From: Phalacrocorax aristotelis
Lineage: Eukaryota; Chordata; Aves; Suliformes; Phalacrocoracidae
Length of the DNA stretch: 64,000 bases
NCBI RefSeq assembly: GCF_949628215.1
Contig: NC_134280.1
Location: 50,060,621-50,124,620 of the forward strand
Direction: 5' to 3'
In this document: positions 12,729 to 25,490 of the stretch, piece after piece
Position numbering within the stretch: position 1 is the stretch's first letter
Layout of the letters: each line of letters starts with the position of its first letter
Made by a program: the position numbers and the translations under genes
Notes under the pieces: generated by a model
What the model was told of the DNA's origin: nothing
Seen by the model: the letters and a program-made list of their open reading frames with translations, nothing else
Database searches by the model: none

Positions 12729-12870
12729 GGCTGCAGCACCGCCGCGCCGGAGGTGAGGGGTGCCCCCCCGAGCGGGGGGGGAGCCGAGAGCCGCCCACCC
12801 CCTCCCCCTCCCCCGGGTCATTTCCCCCCCCTCGCCAACCCACTGCATTAGGAAGGGCAAAAATTACAGC

Positions 12871-15800
12871 AATTCAGTTAGAGGTATTTGGAAGCACGAG
12901 GCAGGCTGCAGGGAGATAACAGCCTGGGCAATTACCGCCGATTACTGGCCTTGGGCAGGCTGGTGAGCGGGGAGAGGAGCTCGGCTCTGGGCAGAGCCCA
13001 CGCCTGGCACCCTCCGCAGCGTCCCGAGGGCTTCCTTGGTGGTGGGGAATAAGAAGGCGTAAAGTGAATACAGATCACTTTGCAGAGACTCGGGTACAAA
13101 AGCAGAGCTAAATACAAACGTCTGTGTGAGATGCTGGCTAACAAGATTCATGGCGTTTGGGAATATTGTGGACTTCACACCCCTCCTGCTCGGCTTGCAA
13201 TCCCTGGAGCTCCCCGTGGGCCAGGCCACTCGCTGTTCCTTAAAATTCTTTTAACTCATGCCCTTTGCTCTAGCATCAGAGCAGAAGGAGCTGAGTCAAA
13301 ACTCTGTTATTGTACTTCCTTGCTGCTGTGTATCCAATATCACTTTTATTTATTTTTTTTAAGTTTATATGTGAAACACTAAGGATGTAGCTCTCCCCAG
13401 CCATTAGAACAGCCCCGGTCTGCTAATTTACAAGCAGCGAAGTTTCACCAGTTTGCTTATCTTAGTTTGGTTACAGCTGGCATTGGGGTGTGCAAAACTG
13501 AATTACAAGGCAGAGATTCCAATGTTAGTTCCCTTTTTCCCCCGCCAAATGGTATTGTCTCTGCAATAGATGAGTTTATTCACTACAAGTCCCTCAAATT
13601 CACCTTCATTAAGAAAAGTATCACAGATGTTGCACAGAATAAGTTATGCTTCCAGCTCCTTTTTTAGAAGCTGTTTAAGATTCTTTACAAACTTTAACAC
13701 AGTGTGTATGTGAGCTTGAATGTGGAGCCGAGACAGCTATCAAACAATGCAATACACCTATCTTTGACCAGTTTAAAAGCAAACAATTTTATTTCGGTGT
13801 AGCAGAATGTTCATAAACCAGGCTAGAAGCAGAAGCTGTGTCTTGTAGTTCTGCTTCCTAACCTTTTTTTCAGGAGCAGTAGGGTTACACTAGTCTAGCC
13901 ATATTACCGGATCTCTGATCTAAAACTGCTTGAATAAAGTTTATTTTATACAATTCTTAAATGCTAATGTACATAAATGGGAAGCCTAACTTTGTAGATT
14001 TCGTTTGATGCTTTTTATCATTTGCTGAGGATGTTCTGTCAGCCATTGCATGATCTTCCCAATTCAGGCTAGATAGATCTGGAAAATAGCAATATAATTT
14101 TTGTAAAGTGTTGTTTTCCTTTACCTTATCCAAAATGCACTGCTGGATGAATTTCATAGCTTTCAACTGTTAACTGCCCAAAGTCATTTCAGAAACTTGA
14201 ACTTCTTGGTGACACAAATGTTTTCTTTGTGATATTCGAATGAAACTACAGAAGTTATGTCAAGAGATGGTAAAATTTACATTCAAGCGATATTACAAAA
14301 ATGTGTTAATTCTCTTATCTTTGACTGCAGTTTGTTCTTCAGGTTCCTGTAAAAAGTATTTGAAACAATGTATTTGAACCTGTAATTTTTATTCCAATTT
14401 TTCATCACAATACTTGCATCTTCTTGTCAAATTACAGAGTAAAATGATCTCTTCATCTCCACTAGAATTAGATGCAAAAGAAAGCCTCTCTTTATATACT
14501 CAAAGGCTTAATCCATCACTTGCCCATCATACTTTTTTCCTAAATCTATCTTTAGGTTAGTGTCAATTAAATAATTTTATCAGTCATTCCTACAATTGAT
14601 GTTCTCATTCCCTCAATTTTCTTTGTCAAGAATGTTATTAGTCTTTTTTTACTCCATAGGAATTTTAAATCTCACTGCTCAGGCAGAAGAATTCGAAGTA
14701 GTCCGAAGCCTGCCTTTCCTAGCTTAGCTTGAAAAATGGCCATTTCTGTGACTTCATGGTTTATTTTCTTACTGAGGTGACCCTTCAACATACTAATTCT
14801 TCCACTGATTTATTTGTTGTTTGGTTAATTGTAAAGGCTTACAGTAGCTGTTAGGTAATGCCTAGTCCTCACCAGGGGTTCACCATCAGACAAACTCACA
14901 GTGACTCATCTAAAATCTACTCAAGTCAATAGAACAATAAGCACTGATAACAAAACTGTCTTTAATGTCTCTAAATTGATGCATGAGAGACAGGATTACC
15001 ATTGGCTATCTCACACAACAACACATACTCTATTCTATAATTGTAACAGCATTTCATAATAATTATATGAAAACACAGGGGAGAATACTGTTCTCAGCCA
15101 GAGTAAAAAGTTTTGAATTTTTAAGGAAACGACAATAAGGATTAAACAAACGAGAGCATTGAAACTTCGGGCTTGGGACAAAAATTAATTGCATTTTTGT
15201 CACTGGACATTTAATGTTGAGAACAAGGGGTAAATCCTAAGGATTCTACTATGTGTTTAATGGTAAAAAATGGTCTTACATACAATTTATGAGGTAGGAT
15301 GACCTATTTTATTTTTAGGTAACAAAAACCATAAACCATCAAGAATGGTTACTTCGTATAATATTCAGGAAAAATACTCAATAAAGGTGGATTTTGCAGC
15401 ATATTTTGGAAGGGAGTTGCAGTGGCCCCCTTCACTGTCAAGCTTACTGAAATATGATGAATGAAGCAGGGAAAAATTTGTCTGCTATTTCTGCGTTGAA
15501 GTTGTATAGCCAGATTTGGTTTTAGCAACTCAACGATGAATATTAAAACCAAATATTAAAACCCACTACATTCACAGAGTGCATGAAAAATGAGTGAGGT
15601 TTTTCTCCTGCTTCTCAGGTAACATCAAGTCTAAGTCTGAACATATTGTTTAAGACCATCCTCAACTATGTACACAAAATCTCTAATATTATATGAGCAA
15701 TGGCAATGAATTCTAGGCTTGGGAGTTAAGTTACCAGAAAATTTTGTCTCCATACACTGGAGTAATTCCAGTGAAACACTGACATTACAGAAAGTAAATG

Positions 15801-18419
15801 TTTTATTAGAGGACTCTCATCATCCAGCTAAACAGAAATTATTCTTAGCAGAAGTTTGATGATGTCCATCTTCAAATCCAATTCTATATTTACCAGGGCA
15901 TCGCTAACATGCAGTGACACCAGTAACTTGTGTTACTGTTTCTTCTGCATTGGAAACAATTTTAGATTCGTGAGATCAGTGCTTTAACCCTGAATACAGG
16001 GATTTACCATCACTGAGCATGGAGACCACAAATGCAAGGCTTTCTGTAGCTAAATCTAATTCTGAGTCGGAAAGGCACAGATTTATTTCCAACAGAGTAT
16101 GGGCACTGACAGATCCGAGTATCGAGAAGCAGTAAGGCGTTCCAGTTGCCAACAAGGCTGTGAATTGCTTCACTGATTCAAAGATACAATGTTATTTTGG
16201 TGGTAAATGAGGACACTGTCACAGGGATGAAAAGTTAGAGTTTTTCCTTCTATTCAGCAGCACTACCCCACCCTTCAATATTTGCTCGTTGTTAACCTAA
16301 GCACAGATAAGTTAAAGATGATACTGTTTGCGTTTATAATGACATAGAACTTCAACATGCAACTATCATTTTGAAAGTAGTTTGCTCTTTAAGTCTTTGA
16401 GAAACCTTTTGATTATTTTTCCCCCTTCAGTCTTTGAGAAACCTCTTAATTATTTTTTCCCTCTCACATATATGACTTGTTTCTTCTTTAATGGATGTAG
16501 AACAGAGAACATGTTTTAAAAAATAGTAATAAGAGAAGGGTCATTTTCTTCATCCTTCCAAAGCCTTTGCTATTGTTTTCTTCCCATTTTCCCATTTTGT
16601 AATTTCTGTAAAATATAGGCAATTTTCAGTGAGTGAATCCTTTGCCCTTTTTACCACCTGCAGCTCAGTGTCAGATAGAACTAAATATTATAGATACCTT
16701 CTGAATGAAGGGCTATTTTCTGTTCTGAATTACACTGATATCAACTAATAATTTCCTGTTATTATATCAGTGTGCTACCAGAGCTATTATTCACACAACA
16801 TATATCATTGCAACAAGACTGTGACTACCACGTGTTAGATCATCTTATATCTTTTAAAAATTACTTTTGGTTCAAGAAGCCCATTGTTTTTAGATTAATT
16901 GTGTATAAAAAAAGAAACAACTGAATGAAAACTTCAGAGGAAAATTCTGAAAGTTAATTACTATACACCTCAATAATTTTGTGAGAAATTATAAAAAACC
17001 CTTAGTCTTGATTTTGGCTTCATAAAACCTACAGGAGAATAATGTATCTGTCGCATTTAGTTAAAATTAGCCAATAGGCTCAAATCTATCAAGGGCAGCT
17101 TGCCAGCCAGCACAATTACATATGCTTCATATGCTAAAGAAGTCAGACTAAACCAGAGGCTCTCCTGATGAGGGTTTATCTGAGAAAAACACTGAAAATT
17201 TGATATATTCTAAGAAATACCATTTGCAAGGGTTTCAAATTCTGACAGTAGTGGATCAATACAGATTGCACACCCTACTGCCATTTCTAGTCTTGCGCAT
17301 CCCCAGACCACTGCTATTTGGGCAAAGCAACTATATACAGAAGCCTCTTTGAAATTCCGGGAGACCCTCTGCACCAGCAGTTTTCTTCATAGGCCAAGGA
17401 GGAAGATGGCTTCAGAGTCACTGCCTTTCTCAGAAACAAATACAGTGTCTCAGCTCTACATGTAAGAGGCAACAGAGCTTGGTGCTCAGCTGCTGCTAAG
17501 GTTAGAGCTCAACTTTTTGGGAAGCAGCAGCTGTGGCTGAGTCCTGTAACAGCCTGGAACCTCTGACTCAGAGGGCAGGTTCACGACTTTCTAGATGCAG
17601 AGGCTCCTTACCAAAGTTCTGAATTCTGATGCTTGCCTGAAGGAAATTGGTTCTTGGCTTAAGTTTCCATTTAATTCCTATCTCGCCAATGAATTCCTCC
17701 TCCTTTGAATAGTAAACTCAGTGGAAGCTCGCACCTATCAAGCATAAGGGAGCTGTTTCTGCTCCTGCAAGATCTCAGTGGGAATTACTGCCTACCCACT
17801 GATGAGAAATGACGTGATGACAGCTAACTGTCTCCTGGTAAGACAGTCCCAACCAAAAGTTGAGAAGCTTTTCTTGTTTAGAGGCAACAGAGATGTGAAG
17901 TATTTTTTTCTCAACCTCCTGCTCAGTGTGGAATCATACACTTATTATATTGTTTCTCAATTTAATTACTGAGAGAACATATGTGAATAACTCTATATAG
18001 ATGCATCATGCCATATGATATCTTTTTTTTTTACATCACATGAAATAATCTTCATATATTTTGTGCATTTTAATGATAAACAATCTGAAGATTCACTGCT
18101 TTTAAAAAATCTTGCCTATGGTCAAAATAATATTAGTTCCTTATTTGAAAACAACATCATCATAACTCAATTAGAGCTTCTCTAGTGCCTTTGAAAGCTC
18201 TTAAAATATGCTTATGAGGCATGATGAGGAAGGTTCCTATTATTAAATTATAGTTTTGCATTTAAATCAGAATGAAACCAACAATCTGCAAATATTGTAA
18301 TTTTTGAATGGGACTTTATTTCAGCATCACTGGATGAACAAAGTTTGCAAAATATAAATAATTACCACACATCGTCTTAAACTGTAGTTTAGACTGGAGG
18401 TTAAGATGGATTAATCTAA
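12871..18419. other. Sequence upstream of GAL without a recognised gene or transposon
   Basis: Immediately above the promoter the DNA stays moderately GC-rich to about 13240 and then becomes AT-rich. It holds a 37-bp tandem duplication (16392-16465), a hairpin (16732-16773) and a somewhat GC-richer segment near 17225-17640. No exon is supported. Confidence 0.5.
16392..16465. repeat. 37-bp tandem duplication
   Basis: AGTCTTTGAGAAACC begins at 16392 and again at 16429, each followed by a similar TT(G/A)ATTATTTTTCCC segment. There are two copies with a few differences. Confidence 0.88.
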
Positions 18420-21400
18420 ATGTAGGATTAGAGTGCAGCGGTTCCTGTGGAAAGGCATGCAGAAAGGGCTACACACACTGCCGGTTATCGGGTTGCTGCC
18501 TGCTCTGCTCACCTGCAGACTTAGGCTGCAGCCCCCATGGTCACCCCAGCTAGCTGCCGGCTGTGCAAGCCTGCTCAGTAGCTTGAGATCATCAGGGACT
18601 TAGAAGGGTTTATTAGGCAGTGCTTTGAATCTGTCAGAATCATGGCGGTTGAGACCAGGCAAGGAGTGACCTCTGCAGCAGGCAGGAATCAACTACCTAG
18701 GCAGGCTAGCCTGGGACAAGTGGAGGCAGGTACCCCGAGAGAGTTTCCTATCAGGGAAGCTGCTGCAAAGACTGCACCTCCCCTCCTGGGTGGAGGAGGG
18801 TAGAAGAGTAAGATGTGCTCTGGTAGAGTCACTCAGGCAGTGGGTGGAGGAGCTGCAGGAGGAAGTTAATATGCAGTATTAAGTATTAAGGATGAACAAG
18901 AAATAGACTGACTATTATTTGAGACTTTGCAAGAAGAGATATTAGTGCCCCATGGCACTGACCTCTAAGGCCTACCAGACAAAGAGTTTCAGCAGCGAAC
19001 AGACAGTACCTTGGAGAGTGAGGCACTATGGTCTTTGGTGATCCATGGGAACAGGTTATCACTTCACTCTCCTTCCTTGTATGTACCAACCAGCAACAGG
19101 TATGAAGCCTGGGCAGTGGACAAAGCCAATGAACAAGGTTCACAGGGAGAAATGGCACCAGCAGCACACGCTAAAAGCTGCAAAAAGAAGTGGCAAGTGC
19201 TAGTAGTGGGTGACTGCCGAGAGGCACAGAGGCACCCATCTGCCAACCTGCTATACACTGAAGGGAAGTTTGCTGCTTGCCAGGAGCCAAGATATGGAAT
19301 GTCACAGGGAGATTGCCACAATTGGTTAAAAGAACAGACTACTCTCTTGTACTACTTCTCCACATGACCACAAGATATTCTTTGATGAATACAGCCTACT
19401 GGGGAGAGATGGGATCTACCAGATAGAAAAGGCAGACAAATCTTTGCTAGCAGATTGGCTGATTAAGTGAATCATGCTTTAAACTAATGAACTTGGGGGA
19501 TTGTGTCCAAAGATGTTACACCTGCATATTCATAAGCAAGAGGTTGGATGTGTGCACCCACCAGGGTAGTGAGAAATGCTCCTCAACCCCCTCCAAATGC
19601 AAAAGACCCAAGACCAGCCATCCCAAGTGCATGTATACTACTGCACATAGCCTGGGTAACATACAGGAGTAGCTGGAGGTCCATGCTCAGTCAGAGAGTT
19701 ATGATGTCATAGAAATCACAGAAATTTGATGGGAAAACTCACATGATGAAGACCACAATGGGTGGCTGCAAGCTCTTTCAGAAAAATAGGAAGGGAAGAC
19801 GAGGCGGTGTAATTTTCTTTATGTAAAAGAGAAATTTGAGTGTATGGTGGTGAGCTAGGGAGACCATGAAAGTTCTATGAATGTCATTGAGTCAAGATTA
19901 GAGGGATTGTCACCAAGGGGGATCTCGTATTAGGTAACCTCCCAGTCAAGATGATGAGGCCAACAAAACCTTACTTTGTCTGCTCAAGGAAGTCTTGGGC
20001 CAACAAAACCTGATCCTCATGGGTGGCTTCAACTACCTGGACATTTGTTGGGAAAACAATACAGTGGTGCACAAGTCATCCATCAGGCTCCTGGAATGCG
20101 TTGAGTACTGCTTCCTGCTACAGATGCTGGACACGCCGGCTCAGAACAGCGCATTGCTACATTTACTGGTCACAAACCAAGAAGTCTTCCTTGACTACAT
20201 CATTACTAATGGTAGCCTCGGATACAGCAATCATAACATTGTGGAGTTTAAGATCCTGTTGAACACACTAAAGATCAGTAGCAGGACAAAGACTCTGGAT
20301 TTTAGGAGAGCCAGCTTCTATATGCTCAGAGCCTAGCTATAGCTATATAGCTTATAAGGGATTTCATGGTAAGCATCCATGGAGGGGAAAGGAGCTTAAA
20401 TAACTCCCAGTGAGTGCTGGAGTTATTTAAGAACAATCTCCTGGAGGGACAAGAATAGTCCATCCCCTACAAAGGGAAAGGAAGAAGGCAGAACAAGAGA
20501 TGACCGTGGCTTAGCAATGAGCTTCTGTGTGTGCTTAAAAAGCAAAAAAGAAGCATACTAGCTATGGAAAGGTGGCCAAATACCCACTGAGGATGACAAG
20601 AACCTTTTGCTAGATGCAGTCAGGAAGGTTAAGGATCAGTTGGATCTGAAATTGTCCAAAGATATCGAGAACAAGAAAGATGTGAGCAGTAAGTATAGGC
20701 ACAGGGAAGACATAGGCCCATTACTAACCATGGCAAGGAAGCTAGTCACTAATAATGCTGACAGTGCAGAGGTTCTCAATACCTTCTTTGCCTCTGTCTT
20801 TACTGGCATAGCTGGACCCCAGATCATAGGATCAAATAGCTATGACAACACATATGTTGGCAGAAGGGCTGATCTGAGGCTTCTTGCAAGGTCTCAACCC
20901 ACATAAAATCTATGGGCCTGGACAGAATCCACCCTGGGGTGTTGAGAGAAGTGGCTGACATTGTTGCAAAGTAACTGTCTATAATCTTTGAAAAGCCATG
21001 GAGATCAGGGGATGAACCTGATGACTGGAAGAGAGCAAAGGTGACACTCATCTACAAGAAGGACCCAAAAGAGGAACTAGGAAACTACAGGCCCATAGTT
21101 TACTTCAGTCCCTGGGAAAATAATGAGTCTTCTTGGAAATTATTACAAGCCAGATGAAGCAGGTGATTGGGAAAAGCCAACACAGATTTACCAAAGACAA
21201 ATCATGCCTGACTAGCTTGGTCACCTTCTGCAACAAAATAACATCTTCTGTTGATGTGGGGAGACCTGGACTTCAGTAAAGAGTTCAACAGTGTTCCCCA
21301 TCGCCTCCTCGTTGACAAAGTGGCACAATACGGATCGGGTGGGTGGTCTGTGAGATGGGCTGGTGATCAATGTTTTTTGCTCAGGCTGGCAGCCTGTCAC

Positions 21401-22316
21401 ATGTGGAGCCCCCCAGGGATTGTTATTTGCCCCCACACTGTTCAATATCTTTGTCAGTGGTCTAGACAATGGGATTGAAAGTACCTTCACCAAGTTTGGT
21501 GATGAGGTGAACATGACAGAAAGGTGAGCTGCCTTACAGAGAGACCTGGGCAGGCTGGAAGAGTGGGCTAGCAAGAACTGTATGAAGTTTAACAAAGACA
21601 AGTGCAAGGTGCTGCACCTGGGATGACATAACCAAAGAGTCCAGTACAGGCTAGGACCTGTGTGGTTGGGGAGCAGCCTTGCTGAAAGGGCCCTGGAGGT
21701 CCTGGTGGGCAACAAGCTAAACAGGAGTCAACAGTGTGCCGCTGCAGCAAGGCAGGCAAATCGGATCCTAGGCTGCATTCACAGGGGTATTACTAGCAGA
21801 GATAGAGTTGTGATCATTCTGGTCTAGTCAGCGCTTGTTAGGCCACAGGTGGCTTACTTTCTCCAGTCCTGATCCACACAATTCAAAAAAGACACAGACA
21901 AACTGGAGATGGCCCAAAGGAAGGCCATGAAGATGATCAAAGGGCTGGAGAACCTGTTCCATGCAGAAAGACTGAAGGAGTTAGGTCTTTTCACCCTGGA
22001 GAAGAAAAGGCTGGGGAGGAATCTCATCACAGTTTTCCAGTACCTAAAAGGCAGCTACAAAGAGGATGGAGGTTCTCTTTTCACAAGGAGCCACATGGAG
22101 AGGACAAGAGGCAAGCTGCACTGGGAGAGGTTTCATCTTGATATAAGACAGACATTTTTTACAGTGAGAACAATCAATCTCCCAGGGACTTAGTGGAGTC
22201 CCCATCACTGAGGTTTTAAGGTCCACTGTAGTCTAGCGGACAGGGTGCTATATAATAGGTTGAACTAGGTGATCTTTCAAGGTCCCTTATAACCTGGGCT
22301 GTTCTAAGTTCTATTA
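18420..22316 (+). mobile_element. Near full-length, inactive CR1 LINE
   Basis: A CR1 non-LTR retrotransposon in recognisable order. ORF1 remnants lie at about 19064-19370 (NRYEAW, then VVGDC, the decayed esterase-type GDS motif, then CQEPRYG). The endonuclease of ORF2 is at about 19690-20335. The reverse transcriptase is at about 20900-21540, followed by the 3' region and a terminus near GGTGATCTTTCAAGGTCCCTT. It is broken by many stops and frameshifts. Catalytic positions are lost: the endonuclease has GGFN where GDFN is expected and SNH where SDH is expected, and the RT has FGDE where FADD is expected. The 5' boundary is approximate. It is shorter than a canonical CR1 of about 4.5 kb, so internal deletions are likely. 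Confidence 0.9.
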
Positions 22317-24489
22317 TCCACTTAAAATATTATTTCTAAATTACAATAAGTAAGTTACCAAATTATGTGCCCTAAAGTAAGGATCCATAAGAAAACTAGT
22401 CAGTGCTTTCATGGCTTTTATTTTTTAACAGGTCACAATGCCAATTGCTTCATTAACAACTATGTTGCAATATTATAATACAAAAAGCCTCACAAGCAGG
22501 CATTTCAGACACAAAGTACATTCACAATAATGCAAAAAGAATCTACAGAATATTTACATCTAATATTTTCCAAAAATATTTTTATATTAAGTTCATTTAA
22601 GTATAAGAAAATCAGGCAGAATGTTGAAAGTTAGATATTCAGTTACCAAATACGATCTTGTATCTTTGTTGTTGTTAGTTTTTATTTTACTAAAGCACAA
22701 AATGGAATTAGCAGGATGATATTACACAGCCTTCATTATCCTACTGTAAATGCACCCAATTAGTCTTGTTCTGCTTTGATAAGAAATAACCCGTTCCATC
22801 TTACAACCCACTGTGTAATTTGAAAACAGGTTAGGGAAAATTTGATGTTTTGCCTTGTATTCCAGAAGTGGAAAGGCTTGAGCACATTTGATCTCTTGCA
22901 AGGAAGGCTGAAAGTGATAGCTGAACAGACTGTTCTCCCACATCTTCCCAATGGAAAAATAAATAGAGAAAAAACTTTATTCTGTTCTCCTCTGGAAGGC
23001 TCCTCTGTGACGCCCCGGTGATAAGAATACACTAGTAGCAACTATGAGGTAGAAGTTGTTCTCCCCAACAAAAACCTTCCAAAAAACAAAACAAGCAAAA
23101 AAAACCTCCAAAACCAAAATAATTTGATCTTAGGCTAAAAACAGGTCTCAGTGGCCCTGCTTTCAAATGTGGAATTTCAGCTCTGAGAGAACACAGTAAT
23201 TTTATGAGATGTTGAGACATAGAGTTCAAAGAGATTGTGCAAAGGTAAAAGTATGTTAAAGTTATTTTTGCTCACACCTGTGGTTCATATGGAGGCAAAA
23301 CGTCTCTTATATTTGGTAGGATATATACTGAAAGCCTGATGTGTGCTTAACACACAACATTTCTGAGTCTCAGTAGGAAAAGAAGGGCTTAACATCTTTC
23401 AAGATCCTAGCTTCCATCAATATTTTTGACATATAAAGGTAGAGGTATTGGCTTTTTTTTTTTGTTTGAAAATCTTTTGTTAATACATTTTATTATTTTC
23501 AGTGGAATAAGGGGGAGAAAAGTCAGTATGTCTGTGCTGTATGTGACCTTTTCCATGGCTTTGCAGAATAAAAATGCCAATGATATTATGCATAAGATAG
23601 GTTAAATAAAACACCATTGCACTGGCAATGGTGTTGTATTGCTGAAAAACGAATGTTTATGAATTCAATATCAAAAAAACAGTTTACATGTTGTTTGCGT
23701 GTGTATTTTTGCCCTGTAAAGTGCCTGTTCTTTCCACTGGCTACAGAGGGAGCCCATGCTCTTGATTTAGACCAGGGTTTAGACAATGTGAGTTGCCAGA
23801 TTATTTGCATTTTGGGGCAATAAGAGAAGGCTGAAGGATTCTTAGCAAACAAAACCACAAATAAAAGACTATTAAGGTGTAGAGAGGGCTCACACAGTCT
23901 GCTGAAATACTAGCTTTCAAAACAAGCAAATGAAAAAATTCCCTAACAATCACTAAACAGTCCCAGCAAAACAGAAGTAAATCGGGGCAGGTAGAAAACA
24001 AAATCTTCTGTGGCTGGTGCGCATGTCTGTGTAGGGGGATTGCTTCCCATCAAACTAATTTCAGTTCCTTAGCAACACTCCTCCACCCCCAAGTTTCCTT
24101 ATTACAGAAAATAAACAGGAACAGAGGTAATCACTCCTCCTGCCCACCCCAAGAAAAAGCTTGAGAATGAAGAATAGGGACACACAGGATGGGATTCAGC
24201 TTCTTAACAATAGGAACTTACACATGAGTATGATATCAAGTTCCCATAATAGTGGGGAGAGAATCAATATGGTCAAAAATTACTCCACTTTTAAGTACCT
24301 TAGCGCACTAGCTTCCAATGACTCTTTTGGCTAACTATCCATTGACCTTTATGGAAGCTTTGACATGTAGTTTACCTGCAGGGTCTTAAATTAATGGCAC
24401 ATTATTCCAGCCATGATGACAATCTTTCAAAAAATAAAAAAAAAACATGTTAGAAAACAGTGATCAGTTGTTATCCAGGCCTAATGGTG
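22317..24489. other. Intergenic, no feature recognised apart from a hairpin
   Basis: AT-rich DNA with a perfect 11-bp stem hairpin at 23610-23635. No exon or transposon is recognised. Confidence 0.5.
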
Positions 24490-24750
24490 GCTAGAAGAAG
24501 GTAGAGCTGGATTATTCGGCAAGAAAAAATATTGAGGTTGGTATTAGGAAAGACTTTCTAACTATATGGTTAGAAAAAGAATGTTATAAGAAATATCATG
24601 GTAGAGGCTTTATGTGGAGGCTTCTGTAGAGAAGAAATTCAGTGACTGTGTCAGGAATAATGCAGGTACACATAATACTCCAGAAGAGTAGCACTTCAAC
24701 TACATGATCTCGCCAGTCTACCTATATGTCTCTGCCTGCGTCAACAAAAC
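24490..24750 (+). repeat. Old CR1 3' fragment
   Basis: Contains GGTATTAGGAAAGACTTTCT followed by AACTATA, then an ending resembling GATGACCTCCTGAGGTCCCTTCC-type CR1 termini (ATGATCTCGCCAGTCTACCT). Strongly diverged. Probably an old CR1 subfamily; no coding capacity. Confidence 0.5.
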
Positions 24751-25206
24751 CCAGGGACAGTGCGTTTCTTAGAATTATTTCAAACCTATTTAGGCTATGA
24801 CATAATCTGGATTTTTACTGTTGTGATTGTGCATTTTAACCTCATGTACTCCCCCAACATATTCATCATCTTTACTACCTAGCTTCCCTCACGTGTTGTC
24901 ATCTTACCTTTTGTTACATCCTTTATTACTTCCTCTGTCATTCTTCTGCTTTGCTGTATGATCATGACTCCTTTTCGTAGTCTCTTTATCCCTGTCTCAT
25001 TTCATTTCTGTTCTTTTTAGTCTGTTTTTCCTGAAGAAATGGAGCTCATAGTATTACTCTACTGTATTCTCCTTTGTCCTTTTCCCACACATGATTTTGT
25101 AAAAAAAGGCTTAAAATGAAGCATGCCATCAAGCATAAGGCATAATCTAGCAAACCAGGTTTCATTAATGATGGCTGAATTACTAATTTATCTTTTTTTT
25201 AATTTT

Positions 25207-25490
25207 CATGGATTCATACAGTAATTAAATTGGAAAAATCCTCTAGGGGCTATCTAGTTCAGCCTCCTGCTGGTAAAATGTCCAGCTAGACCTGGTTCCT
25301 CAGGGCCTTAACCAGGTGAGGTCTGAATATCTCCAAAAGTGGAGATATTCCCCCACTTCTGTAGGCCCGTGCTCCAGTGTCTGACTATCTCCAGGTCATC
25401 CTTTTTCCTTCCTTTTATTTAGCTGGAATTTCCTGTGTTGCAACTTGTGTCTGTTGACTTTCATCCTCTCATTGTGCATATCCCAAATTG
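25207..25490 (-). repeat. CR1 3'-end fragment, minus strand
   Basis: The plus strand reads TTGGAAAAATCCTCTAGGGG followed by CTATCTAGTTCAGCCTCCTGCTGG-like sequence, the reverse complement of a CR1 3' end. It continues through CAGGGCCTTAACCAGGTGAG and a GAATATCTCC/GGAGATATTC hairpin into the region upstream of the CR1 tail. Truncated at the 5' side, as is usual for CR1. Confidence 0.85.

Larger units (their letters stand above)
12430..12870 (-). promoter_or_regulatory. GC-rich CpG island and promoter of GAL
   Basis: A sharp GC-rich and CpG-rich block in otherwise AT-rich DNA covers exon 1 and about 150 bp above the TATA-like box. On the minus strand, 12793-12815 holds long G runs and a GGGCGG-type Sp1/KLF box. 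A C7-GAGC-G8 inverted repeat sits at 12763-12781. Short open frames here on both strands are explained by the low stop-codon frequency of GC-rich DNA. Confidence 0.75.

Noticed and set aside
12403-12919. Open frames of 60-110 codons on both strands in the GC-rich block
   Set aside because: They overlap each other in several frames, are Pro/Arg/Gly-rich and lie in the CpG island over GAL exon 1. GC-rich DNA lacks stop codons, so this is expected by chance.
21221-21715. 164-codon minus-strand open frame, the longest in the window
   Set aside because: It is the antisense of the CR1 reverse transcriptase region and has no independent protein signature.
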